Below, piece by piece: positions 56,201 to 63,405 of a stretch of DNA of 64,000 bases; the stretch's first letter is position 1, and each line of letters opens with the position of its first letter. Made by a program: the position numbers and the translations under genes. The stretch is from Symbiodinium kawagutii (Eukaryota; Sar; Dinophyceae; Suessiales; Symbiodiniaceae): contig VSDK01018463.1 in NCBI GenBank assembly GCA_009767595.1, positions 454,652 through 518,651 on the forward strand, read 5' to 3'. The notes under the pieces are model-generated. The model ran no database searches. It was not told the origin of the DNA and saw only the letters and a list, made by a program, of their open reading frames with translations.

Positions 56201-59200
56201 CATAGGTAATCATTATCAAGTATCATCATTCACCACTTATGAGTCGTACTATGATATCATCAATGATCAAATTGCAACTATGAATAGTAAATTCACCAAT
56301 ATATTAGTGCCATGAAATTAATGTCATCAATGATCAAATTGCAACTATCAATTAGTGCTGTCGCTATGTGACAATTGATACCTCTCAGGAATTGTTTTGT
56401 TATATAATCTCATTTTGATAGCTATAACCTTCTATGGTTATTTGATCACAGCTGGATGGTGTGGGTTACTGGGGTGATTGAAACTGGCTGGTGCTGCTTG
56501 GAGGAAGATAATAAGCCAGTCGCCCCTGGAGTTCCAGTGGCTGGGGGAGCTCGACCATGAGGACGAGTTGATGAATAGCTGGTCGTAGATCACCAACCAC
56601 CAGCAGTGATTAGCCAACCATGAAGCAAGCGTTGACGGACCAACAACCAATGACCTTCACGTCTTTGGATGACCGGCTTGATCCAAAACATCACCAACCA
56701 TTCTTCACCAACTATCATCCAGACAGAGATGTATGATCCAAGCAATGACCTTTACGTCTTTCGCGACCACTGGACCCCCATGGTAGCATCGGTGGCCGAA
56801 AACCAGTTCCAGTGGTTCTCAACCGGAATGGAAAATTGTTGCGGGTGCGTGCTGATGATGGTTGCTATGTGTCAGTGATTGGTATATCAATAGCAACCAT
56901 TCTCATTAAATGGATGACAATTTCAACCATTATTGATATACTGTATCAATGAATAATTTCAGTATGTCAACCATTATCACTATCAGAGACCATGATCGAC
57001 CATTGGTTGCTATCCATGATTTTAGTGGTGCTGGCTATCAATGGCTGTAAATGTTGTTATCAATCAGGCATCAGAATGATATGGTTGACAGTGGCTGTCA
57101 ATCAACCATGATTTACCATCAATGAACCATCACCAGGTCACCATCATTAACCATCGATTCACCGTCATGAACCATAAATTCACCATCGCTTAAGCACCAT
57201 TCCACCATCATTAATCATGGACTAAACATCATCAAGTAGGCATCAACCAACCATCGGCTAAGCATCCACTTACCAACAATAATGCTTAACTATCAATCAT
57301 TAGCCATCGCTAACCATCAACTAAGCATCAACCCACAACAAGACATGATTCAGCCTCATCAAAACATCATTGACCCTCAACAAAACATCATTCAGCCTCA
57401 ACTAACCACTATTATCCATATCAATATCCCCCTATCAACCACCATAAAGCACTCTGAACCCATGGCAGTCAACCACCACCTGGTTCCCACCGACTAGGCG
57501 AAGCAGCGGGCGCTGCAGGGGCTGCAGCCCTGGAGGCCACTGGGAGCGGTGCTGGGCAGATCAACATGTGGCAACCTGGGTCAAGCACTTAAGCAACCAA
57601 CAACAATGGTTAAGCAGCTGGTTAATGGTTGGGGGATAATAGCCAACAAGCTATAGGGAAAACGAGCTATTTGGTTTATTCTTGAAAATTGTGTTTCACC
57701 GAAATTGATAATTGAGTTTTTATTATATTCATTGTGGTTAAATGATTATTAACTATTGTTAATATCAATTATTATAAAGCAACCAACAGCAATGGTTGAT
57801 GCCACATGTTAACTAGCTGGTCAACATTGTCAACTAGCTGCTTAACAATGAACCCACAACATCGGTTAACTAGCTGGTTAATGCTTGATATTAGGAGATA
57901 ATAGCCAACAAGCTATAGGGAAAACGAGCTGGTTAATGATGGGGGAACCAGGGGGACTAAGGGTGAACTGACCCACAGCCATGGATGACACTTACTGGCA
58001 GTCGTCAGTTTTAAGAAACTAAAAATGGTATCAACATGTGGTGGTTTGTGTCAACCTAGAACTATAACTGGCATTTGGTGGTTTCTCAAAATGGAGGACA
58101 CCAAAAACGGTTGGCTTATGAATAAACAACGATTAATGTTGGATGGTTTGGAGGTACCCCTATTTTGACAAGTGGTAGTGGTGAGTTATCCATCAATCAT
58201 CGGTAAGTGATAGTGGTGGTTCATGATGGTTGGTTCATGGATGATTGATGGTTGCTGGATGGTTGATTAATGGATGATTATTGATTGATTGATGGTTTAT
58301 CTAGGCTAACGGTGGTCTTTGGTCGTGGCCAGTAGTACTAGTTAATGATTAGAGCCGTATCAGTCTTGCTTACGTGTTGGCTGATAATGGTCTGAGTTGG
58401 CCATAGTCGTTATTGACTGGAATCAATATTGATGGTAGTCGTTGACATGGTTGACCTCTGCGATATTTTTGTTGATGATACTTACTCATGAAAGCCAGTA
58501 TCCTGTGTAATGCCTTCATTGCTAGTAGTCCAAAGTTATCAATCATGATGAATCAGTGGGATGATAAACATGATAAAAACAACACCATCGTTTCTGCTAG
58601 TATTATATTAAATTTAATGATGATTCGTTGCTTGGTTGCCTTTTCAATTCCTGGCGATAAATGGTAGTTGCCAACTGTGGTTGATCATGGCACTTCCTGG
58701 ACGGTGCCTGGGTTGTGCTGAATCTCAATGAATCGCCAAGCGGCTTGGATGCAGGCAAAACCATCACCAATGATATCATTATCAGTGCCATATTACCAAA
58801 GATGGATTATCTAACTGCTAATAGTGGTTTCATAGTGGGTTTAATTGGCTTTAACAGTGGCGTTAATGCTTAACTTTGGCTTATATAGTACTATAAATGG
58901 TTTTGTAGTGGTCAAAAATGATTTAAGATTAATTATGATCTCCATTCTGAGTTGATAACATCACCCTTTTCAACAAGTCTATTGGCCAGTGTCATTTGCA
59001 AAGCCAACCATCAACAAGTATCGATAGGTTAGATGGACAAGTCTTAGTCGTTTTCGTTGATCAGTATAACCTGGCAGCCGGTCTCGTTTGCTCATGATCA
59101 AATGGTGAGCCATCAATATCCCATCAACAGCCACCTGGCTAAACATGATCAAACGCTTTAGCCAGATAAGATAAGTTTTTGGTTATGGTTGAATCCTATT

Positions 59201-59962
59201 GCTGAGAGTCAATCCCTATCAAAGCATCAAATAACCGTTGATTGACCAGCACACTATGCTTGCTTGTTTGATTGGTTGGTTAATGGTTGGTTGCTGGTGA
59301 ATCGGCTGGTTGTTTGTCAACCATTGTTGGCTCAGATGGTTGCTTGCTGGCGGATTCATTATAGTGATTCGACCGGATAGTGATGGTCGGTTGCAATGAT
59401 GTATGCTAACCACACACAATCAACCATAACTTTGGCATTGATCAGTGCTGCAAATAGCAATTGTAATATCATTCGCCATTATTAACCACTAGGTTTAACC
59501 ACTAGTATTAATCATCAATAAACCATCATCAACCATCATGTAGCCACCTTCAGCATCAACCACCCTCAACGAACCATCACTTCACCATCAAGTGACGACA
59601 GCATTGACCCTCAACTAGTCAGCACTATGACCAACTAATGACGATCAACATCAATCAATCAATTCACATCGATTTCTACTACTTACCGTTTGGGTTTGTT
59701 TAACGATTATCTCTGGTCAGTATCCCTTATTATTAACTGTCATCAATGGTTACTAATCACCATTTTCCATTGAAAAGACCTTCAACTACCCGTTCGAATC
59801 CACCACAACTTCACCGCCCAACCGGCCCTCATCTCCCCGCATCAGGAGCCCGCCTCTCCGGCGTCCCCCGCGGTCGACGGCTCCGCCGACGCTGACGCCG
59901 CCGACGCCCCGGCGGGCGGCTCCCCGGGGCGCGCCCGGGGCGCCCGAAGGCCACAGCTGGAA
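41178..59962 (+). CDS. gene C region: series of + strand exons, unknown protein(s)
   Basis: A run of high-GC3 islands with AG-G acceptors and GT/GC/GA donors, each flanked by AACCA-type sequence before and TGGTT-type after, as in genes A and B. Candidate exons are near 41178, 43423, 44875, 46154, 47590, 48585, 49622, 50728, 51402, 54652, 55864, 56520, 56729, 57498 and 59846. Three are 51 bases long in phase 0. No shared domain is recognised and phases of several neighbours do not demonstrably join, so exons may be missing. A frame ending in TGA at about 49757 raises the possibility that two genes lie here. Confidence 0.35.
41405..41527. mobile_element. R1 inverted-repeat element, copy 3 (best ends)
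   Basis: TATATGGCTATGGCTCAA at the left and TTGACCCACAGCCATATA at the right are inverted repeats (16 of 18). The interior has CCAACCAATAATGGAGG, CATAGGGAAAACAATGG and GGGGAACCATGGGTAAAGGG. Related copies lie at 19361, 20031, 48840 and 57590-57984. Confidence 0.75.
42136..42330 (-). pseudogene. possible minus-strand coding relic
   Basis: On the minus strand the frame reads LVLVTVKMANQCKSQFEENC, AMNFFGQELVGRFQRW and AANIATGIAWDLAVQ to a stop. Composition is gene-like. The sequence upstream on that strand (42330-42540) is open in several frames without agreement. Family unknown; could be a decayed transposon. Confidence 0.3.
42566..42640 (-). mobile_element. R1 fragment, reverse orientation
   Basis: GGGCTGTGGGTCAAAACCCT and, 55 bp on, GAATATTGACCCAGC: the two R1 ends in reverse orientation with a shortened interior. 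Confidence 0.5.
43000..43190 (+). pseudogene. possible coding relic or exon
   Basis: Frame from about 43003 reads QSASPAFCLNEGPPNAGSSG, then YHIVGSDVVWYCNQTWYVGG and RNSTLNQPDHRFPVLSP before TGA. The Cys/Trp/Gly pattern suggests an extracellular domain fragment. Not recognised; no good splice sites noted. Confidence 0.3.
43423..43476 (+). CDS. gene C candidate exon
   Basis: Acceptor CCGCGCCAG, phase 0, reads AQKDLESKVGLEQKLSIS. GTGGGT after LESK or a GA site after VGL are possible donors. Helical, charged composition. Followed by a TA microsatellite (43503-43525) and TGGTGGTGG-type sequence. Confidence 0.45.
43477..44874 (+). other. intron
   Basis: Starts with a TA dinucleotide run, then GGTGGTTTATAGTG polarity; ends in ACAACCATTAATCATGA polarity from about 44400. 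A frame at 43869-44079 is not convincing. Confidence 0.4.
44875..44925 (+). CDS. gene C candidate exon, 51 bases
   Basis: Acceptor TGCACAG, phase 0, reads GITSTFTACCLALRSFT, donor GTGAAA. A competing frame (HHLNLHRLLLGTQELHGE) is open over the same bases, so the phase is uncertain. A 22-bp direct repeat (CCGTAACATGAAGCTGCTACCA without the last two bases, at 44944 and 44972) follows it. Confidence 0.35.
44926..46153 (+). other. intron
   Basis: ACGGTTGGTAAAGG/TGGTTATAAAGG polarity first, mixed later. A minus-strand open frame at 45750-45956 (NARRKIAPRGRGTTEVFGA) has some coding character and may be a relic. Confidence 0.35.
46154..46201 (+). CDS. gene C candidate exon
   Basis: Acceptor CGCCAAG, donor GTCATC. 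One frame reads RTFQHFAMEAQLEGR, another ANVPTLRHGGTTGGPK; both are open. It sits at a polarity switch (CCACCATT before, GGATGGTTTATT after). An ATG at 46134 upstream gives MAAATPRR in the first frame. Confidence 0.35.
46440..47250 (+). pseudogene. frameshifted coding relic
   Basis: Frame 1 reads PCDAQSTTQQTSTLGLPGEA and QIERTTKQEVLNSEEPQ to about 46640. Another frame then reads DVAKDRATAFDSNQQVPVGI and LATPYYDQAGQPISANSATD to about 46870. Open frames on both strands continue to 47250 with weaker composition. Family not recognised. Confidence 0.35.
47590..47637 (+). CDS. gene C candidate exon
   Basis: Acceptor CGCCCAG, phase 0, reads EHSKKAREAGSGENAK. A GC donor after KARE (GAG/GCGGGA) would shorten it to eight codons. 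Followed by TTGGTGGTTACTATGATTG polarity. Confidence 0.4.
47638..48584 (+). other. intron
   Basis: TGATTAGGTTAACC/TTGGTGGTC sequence, changing to AACCACTACTTC/AACCATTACT polarity from about 48400. No gene is seen. Confidence 0.35.
48585..48604 (+). CDS. gene C possible micro-exon
   Basis: Acceptor GTGCTGAG, reads ALETAE, donor GTGACG. It lies in a GC-rich island (48515-48610) that also contains a GGTGGCGCCAGC/ACTGGCGCCACG inverted repeat. Very short, so only suggestive. Confidence 0.2.
48605..49621 (+). other. intron with R1 copies
   Basis: Two R1-type segments at 48651-48957, then TAGGTTACC/GATGGTTC mixed sequence. No gene is seen. Confidence 0.35.
48840..48957. mobile_element. R1 inverted-repeat element, copy 4
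   Basis: CTATGGGTCAATATCAACC at the left, GGGTTTTGATCCACTGCC at the right, with CATAGGGAAAACAATG and GGGGAACCAGGGGTACAG inside. A second partial copy (48651-48735) lies directly upstream. Confidence 0.65.
49622..49757 (+). CDS. gene C candidate exon, possibly terminal
   Basis: High-GC3 frame reads LLQQQNQESKQLEAVWTQCW then GYGNLLSRITMWVIQCSSPA to a stop near 49755. A GC donor after KQLE (GAG/GCAGTT) is an alternative to reading through. A second frame is open across the same bases (AAEPGVQAIGGSLDTVLGLW) but has lower GC3. Confidence 0.4.
49758..50727 (+). other. intron or spacer
   Basis: Ordinary sequence to about 50400 with chance open frames, then AACCACTATTAACC/GACCACTATTAACC polarity into the next exon. 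Confidence 0.35.
50728..50778 (+). CDS. gene C exon, 51 bases
   Basis: Acceptor GCTTCCAG, 17 phase 0 codons VRLREEASKGDHKAAMD, donor GTCGCT. The same frame is open upstream (CSIGEAAPNERFQ). Clean polarity flip on either side. Confidence 0.55.
50779..51401 (+). other. short intron, clearest example of complementary ends
   Basis: About 620 bases: 50840-51060 is AGTGGTTAAATAGTGGTTCA-type, 51180-51390 is AACCATCAATATCATCAACC/ACTCATCACCACTC-type. The halves are roughly complementary in words, with a GGGCTGTGGGTCAATATT R1-like end (51111) near the turning point. Confidence 0.6.
51402..51513 (+). CDS. gene C exon
   Basis: Acceptor CTCCACGAG, phase 0, reads AAAIAAARALLELVPFKDPS then GGPGMRETWRAATVEGK. 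Donor GTTGAA at the end, or GTGCCC after LLEL (leaving 39 bases). Very high GC3. Confidence 0.6.
51962..52069. mobile_element. R3 small inverted-repeat element, copy 2
   Basis: The left end CTCCGGTAAACTCACATGGC, then AATGAATATCCACCAT, is inverted at the right (ATGGTGCATTTTCCATTGCC, then GTGTGAGTTTACCAGCGGG). It shares the GGCAATG/GAAAAT-CCACCAT core with the copy at 13569. Confidence 0.7.
52870..53420 (+). pseudogene. degenerate transposase-like relic
   Basis: Reads KDWEDQVKSFRKCRENMDER, then in shifted frames LDFSDLALKLVTVGEE, ERRLKWANLASREKELNPLF, PLPGVSNHTIHPDWMHVCDE and GAGLMWEHIQKIYEELNYPA, then WDIHHNKLHLHNFMCHRTSS. The HPDWMHV block recalls proteins of abundant dinoflagellate DNA-transposon families, but that is from general memory and not verified. 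At least three frame changes. The first part could instead be an exon of gene C. Confidence 0.45.
54652..54732 (+). CDS. gene C exon, 81 bases
   Basis: Acceptor GCTGGGCAG, phase 1 at both ends. Reads QMVPNHTEAPSVFSDPLLRH then ERMPPS, with consensus donor GTGAGT. A phase 0 alternative frame (VKWCRITPKRPRSS) has lower GC3. TGGTTAATGGTTGATGGTGG follows. Confidence 0.5.
54733..55863 (+). other. intron
   Basis: TTGGTTAATGGTTGATGG polarity first; from 55620 AACCACCACTACC/ACCATCAACCACCATG polarity. A frame at 54930-55145 (TKIWRTSQQFNVTVHDWDVT) is not convincing. Confidence 0.4.
55864..55940 (+). CDS. gene C candidate exon
   Basis: After GTCGCTCAG one frame reads EAYKQNRTDESRQR, another (entering after ATAAG at 55875) reads RTAQMSRDNARDAQGGAQ with higher GC3. 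Donors of the GA type (GAT/GAGTCG) or after CCCAG are possible. The exon is real by GC3 and flanking polarity, the frame is not settled. Confidence 0.4.
55941..56519 (+). other. intron
   Basis: Sequence with repeated GATCATGAACAGTACTA words (55986-56100) and a repeated ATGATCAAATTGCAACTAT (56264, 56331). No gene is seen. Confidence 0.35.
56520..56580 (+). CDS. gene C candidate exon
   Basis: Acceptor ATAAGCCAG, phase 0, reads SPLEFQWLGELDHEDELMN, open to TAG near 56578. GA donors after DHE or HED are possible. Resembles the next exon in its FQW motif. Confidence 0.45.
56729..56844 (+). CDS. gene C exon
   Basis: Acceptor CAGACAGAG, phase 0, reads MYDPSNDLYVFRDHWTPMVA then SVAENQFQWFSTGMENCC, donor GTGCGT in phase 2. 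Convincing codon pattern. A near repeat of its AATGACCTTTACGTCTTT lies at 56648. Function not recognised. Confidence 0.55.
56845..57497 (+). other. intron
   Basis: Short TGGTT stretch, then from about 57100 a strong AACCATCA/CACCATCATTAACC arm to the next exon. Confidence 0.45.
57498..57548 (+). CDS. gene C exon, 51 bases
   Basis: Acceptor CGACTAG, 17 phase 0 codons AKQRALQGLQPWRPLGA, nearly all ending in G or C, donor GTGCTG. Another frame (EAAGAAGAAALEATG) is open but has low GC3. Confidence 0.5.
57549..59845 (+). other. intron with R1-type segments
   Basis: R1-type words at 57580-57665 and 57886-57984 (ATAGCCAACAAGCTATAGGG and GGGGGAACCAGGGGGACT), then TGGTTGATTAATGG polarity to 59400, and AACCACTAGG/AACCATCATCAACC polarity at 59460-59780. 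Confidence 0.45.
59846..59962 (+). CDS. gene C exon, disordered Ala/Asp/Pro-rich
   Basis: Acceptor CGCATCAG, phase 0, reads EPASPASPAVDGSADADAAD then APAGGSPGRARGARRPQLE, donor GTTGGG. Almost every codon ends in G or C. A low-complexity, probably disordered segment. The frame is open upstream too (HHNFTAQPALISPHQ). Confidence 0.55.
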
Positions 59963-61368
59963 GTTGGGAGATGTTGGGACTTGGAAAGTGGTGAGGTTGC
60001 TGTGGATGGTGATGGTGATTACTAGGTTGGTTAATAGTTGATTAATGGTGGATGGTGATGTGAGGTGAGGTTGCTGTGGTTGATGGATGATAAATTCATG
60101 GCTGTTTAATGTTTGTTGATTTCTTTTTTGGTTAAGTGATTGAATATTTGGCGATGGGTCGATACCAACCCAACAATAAGAGTGAAGATTGTAATAGTGG
60201 GTTGAGAATTAGAACGAATTTGACAAGAATAGTGGGGGGTAATGACCAACAATAGTAGTGAAAACAATATGGTGAATTAATGGCTGATTTATGGTTGGTT
60301 TGTTTAATGGTCAACTGATTGAATGGTTGATGGATGGTTAATGCTAATAGTTATGGTGTTTCAAAACCAATGCTGGTGAATGATGGTTGGATGAATCAAT
60401 GGCTAACAACCAGATAGTTGCTTGTCATGAATAGTGTTTGGTTCACGAGTTGTTTTGATATGCACAATGAAATGTTTGGCGCTAGTTGTAGAGATCATTG
60501 TGTCACCAGGGTTCAAAACATCAAGGAGTACCACTTTGCTGCAATACTCGTAGCTTGATAGGTGCGTCCATGGCTGCCTATGTCATCCACCAAAGTGCTG
60601 CTAGGCACCACTGGTGTGGCGACACCTCATACATGTGATTCGCAGATACACATCACATACAACCGCGTATGTCTTTAGATGAATAGGTAGATCATCGTAG
60701 ACGAGTAGACGCACGAGTAGACGGCTAGATCTGTTTGTGCAGTAAGAGCTGAGCAGTCCGAGCAAGAGCCCGGACAGGTGGGTTTGACTAAAGATCTCCA
60801 CGAATCAGCTGGACCCAAGATGACGTGGCCAGGTGTTTGATTGAACCCAGCGCACGTATGTAGACAGTCATGATTTGAAAACCGTACATACCAGTGGTTG
60901 GAGTTGGCTTCTACTGATTATAATTAGTTACTTCACAGTAGCTTCCACACGGTCTGGAGTTGAGACTGTCAACTTTCCGACAGCATGATCCAAACTTTAC
61001 ATGAGCATCAATTATTCCTAGACTGAAACAGCAAACGGGTTGATTACCAAGGGTAGTTGAATGGATAAATTGACTATTAACGGAGTAAACGACCTACAGT
61101 CAAGGGTCGAATTGTTGGATCTTGCGGAGATTCCGCTATCATTGCTCGCAGCCAACAATGGCGTGGCCATGGCAAGCCGCTCACAGCATTGATGGTCGCA
61201 GTACTGATGGTTTATCTGCAGTCCATTTGTATGTGTTCAACCAAGCATTAAAATCCACGGCGAAAACCCAACACTCCCTGTAATGGGGAAAAGCACCTGT
61301 AACATTTCTCAACGGATCTGCATGATGATTACTGGGAAGTCCCCAATGATGATTACCGGGAAGTCCCC
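59963..61368 (+). other. end of gene C region and spacer
   Basis: GATGGTGATTACTAGGTTGG polarity to about 60440, then ordinary sequence without the repeat words, so gene C probably ends here. A 24-bp tandem duplication (ATGATTACTGGGAAGTCCCC type) at 61322-61370 sits against the start of the next gene. Confidence 0.4.
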
Positions 61369-63405
61369 ATGATAGTGAATCACCAGCTATTGATGATAGA
61401 TTTGAGAGCGGTGGTTTCAATATTCATTCTTGCCCAAGGGATCAGCTATGACATTGCTCACATCACAAAATCGACAGATGTCTATCTAACCCCATCCCTG
61501 ATTGAAGCTTTGCCCAGCAATGGCAGGGCTGCGAAGTGGGGGCTTCTGAGAGTCGGGGCGAGAGAAAGAACTTCAGTGTTGAGGTTGGAGAAATCCATGG
61601 GAAAGAAGATACGCCCACAGGAGAATGACGTAGAAGGAGCAGTGACTTACACGGTTCAGAACGACCTGAGGGCCGCAGCAGAGATCGAATTTGGACAAGG
61701 GAGTGGCGCTGGATGGCAGGCCATCTACCCTGAGGCAAGACTCGGGGCAACCGCGCGTTCCATGGATGACAATCTTCAAATCTCAGTTCGCTTGCGTGAC
61801 GACATCAGCATTTGTGGCATGTGCACAGCCGGGCCAGGTTCCATTTTGCTGCTGTCAGCAAGCTTTGGAGACTTCGGAGACCATGCTCAAACGTTCATCA
61901 AAAATGAAGAAGCCGCAGCAGAAGAGGAAAGCTTTTTGCGAAAGCTGCGGCAGGGCGGGGGCAACGCCGCAGCAGAAGAGGAAAGCTTTTTGCGAAAGCT
62001 GCGGCAGGCAGAGGTCAACAAAAAATTGAACAAGGAAGTAACTCGAACCATCCGATGGCGACAGAAAGTGGTCATGATCTCAATTTCTGGTTGCTTGCTG
62101 ATCGTCTTCGGAGCCATGGCTGCGTGCACCGTGGCGGCCTTTAACCTCGCTACCGAGGGGCAAGGCCTGGGTCTGGCAGTGGCACTGCTGGGGCTAGGCG
62201 GCTGCGCCTGCTGTGGCTGGGTTGGGCTTTGTATCGCTGGAGGTGAGGCTATCGGTCTCAATCAGGATAGGCTGAAGGCGGTCCAGGCGGCTCGTCCGGA
62301 GCTGCAACAGCTTGAAGACGAAGAATTCGGGGTAGATGACTGGAGAGGTCGTCTGCAGCTAATCTGTAGCTGCATGTGCTGCGTTGCCTTCGTCGTCCTC
62401 GGCTGCATGGCTGCCATGACTGTGGCCAGCGGCCTCAACGGCTACGGTTGGGCCTCAGCAGTGCTTTGGGGCCCGGTGGCCTTGATGATGTGCTGCGGCG
62501 GAGTGGTTGGCTGGGGTGAGTTCAACGGTGGCCATTGGAGAGAGAGAGCTAGGACGGCTTTTCTTTTCGCTCTGGTTGCCCCCTTGTTTTGGCCACTTGC
62601 TTTGTTTTTTCCAGCCGGTGACTGCCTCACGGCTTTGCTACTGAAGCCGCCCAAAAGATTGCTTGACGCGGCGGTCCACACGACCCATGAGCACACCATA
62701 GTGTTCGAGGGTAACGTGCTCCCAGGCATTGAGACGGTCTGCTCGTGGCCTGGGAAGTATGCCGCAGCTTGGGACACGTTGGTGGCCAGCAGTCGAAAGG
62801 ATGACATCAGTGCGGCTGTGGTGTTCCTCCCAGAAGGTTCGAAGCACTTTGGCCTTCACGATCCAATTCCTGCTTCGCAGGACCTGCAGGACTTGCATGG
62901 CGAGTGTTGGTGCACGCCACTCTATGGAGAACGCAAGCCGTGGGGCTGCAGATGGTGGTCCAAGTGGATCGCCAACATTGAGCTCACTGTATCACAGGGG
63001 TGCACCGTTGTTGTTTACTACTTTAACGGCAGGAGAGGCCAAGGTAAAGTCCAAGATTTTACCAGAGCCGGAGCAGAGCATTTGCGCCGAGAAGCAATTG
63101 AACACCAAAAAAAAGCTTTCCTCAAGTCCGAGGATTTCCGCGATGCTTTGAAGGCCGGCCTGAAGCATCTCTCGGAGGAGAAAGGTCCAGACTCCTCGTC
63201 ACCTTACTCTCGGGAGGAGCATCGCCTGTTCTTGGCTACGCTTCCGGCCGAAGACCGACTGTTCCTAGTTGAATCCGAAGGCCTCGGCAATTCGCAGAAG
63301 GCGGAAGTTGCATGGCTGGAACGAAAGGGTTACAGCTACATCGAAAAAGAAGTTTGGGAACTTCCAAGCTCATCGCCCAAGGCGATAGGGCGGGCAACTG
63401 AGTAG
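61369..63405 (+). CDS. intronless polytopic membrane protein, unknown function
   Basis: 678 codons, uninterrupted, ending in TAG. Residues 1-180 are mixed alpha/beta. Residues 180-213 hold two copies of an 18-residue repeat (AAAEEESFLRKLRQ core). Hydrophobic segments are at about 234-258, 266-291, 329-354, 360-382 and 397-425. The pairs 234-291 and 329-382 look like duplicated two-helix modules, each Cys/Gly-rich (FGAMAACTVAAF versus LGCMAAMTVASG). The C-terminal 240 residues are soluble, with WCTPLYGERKPWGCRWWSKW and a charged helical tail. No family is recognised. The first ATG is used; Met9 is an alternative. Unlike its neighbours it has no introns, as in a retrocopied gene. Coding strand is well supported. 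Confidence 0.8.
   Translation: MIVNHQLLMIDLRAVVSIFILAQGISYDIAHITKSTDVYLTPSLIEALPSNGRAAKWGLLRVGARERTSVLRLEKSMGKKIRPQENDVEGAVTYTVQNDLRAAAEIEFGQGSGAGWQAIYPEARLGATARSMDDNLQISVRLRDDISICGMCTAGPGSILLLSASFGDFGDHAQTFIKNEEAAAEEESFLRKLRQGGGNAAAEEESFLRKLRQAEVNKKLNKEVTRTIRWRQKVVMISISGCLLIVFGAMAACTVAAFNLATEGQGLGLAVALLGLGGCACCGWVGLCIAGGEAIGLNQDRLKAVQAARPELQQLEDEEFGVDDWRGRLQLICSCMCCVAFVVLGCMAAMTVASGLNGYGWASAVLWGPVALMMCCGGVVGWGEFNGGHWRERARTAFLFALVAPLFWPLALFFPAGDCLTALLLKPPKRLLDAAVHTTHEHTIVFEGNVLPGIETVCSWPGKYAAAWDTLVASSRKDDISAAVVFLPEGSKHFGLHDPIPASQDLQDLHGECWCTPLYGERKPWGCRWWSKWIANIELTVSQGCTVVVYYFNGRRGQGKVQDFTRAGAEHLRREAIEHQKKAFLKSEDFRDALKAGLKHLSEEKGPDSSSPYSREEHRLFLATLPAEDRLFLVESEGLGNSQKAEVAWLERKGYSYIEKEVWELPSSSPKAIGRATE
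61912..62008 (+). repeat. 54-bp in-frame tandem duplication with hairpin potential
   Basis: 43 identical bases at 61912-61954 and 61966-62008, period 54 bp (18 codons). Each unit begins GCCGCAGC and ends GCTGCGGC, which are complementary, so the RNA could form a hairpin. Exact identity means a recent duplication. Confidence 0.95.

Noticed and set aside
62638-63151. Other-frame and minus-strand frames inside the membrane protein gene
   Set aside because: Shadows of the 678-codon frame.
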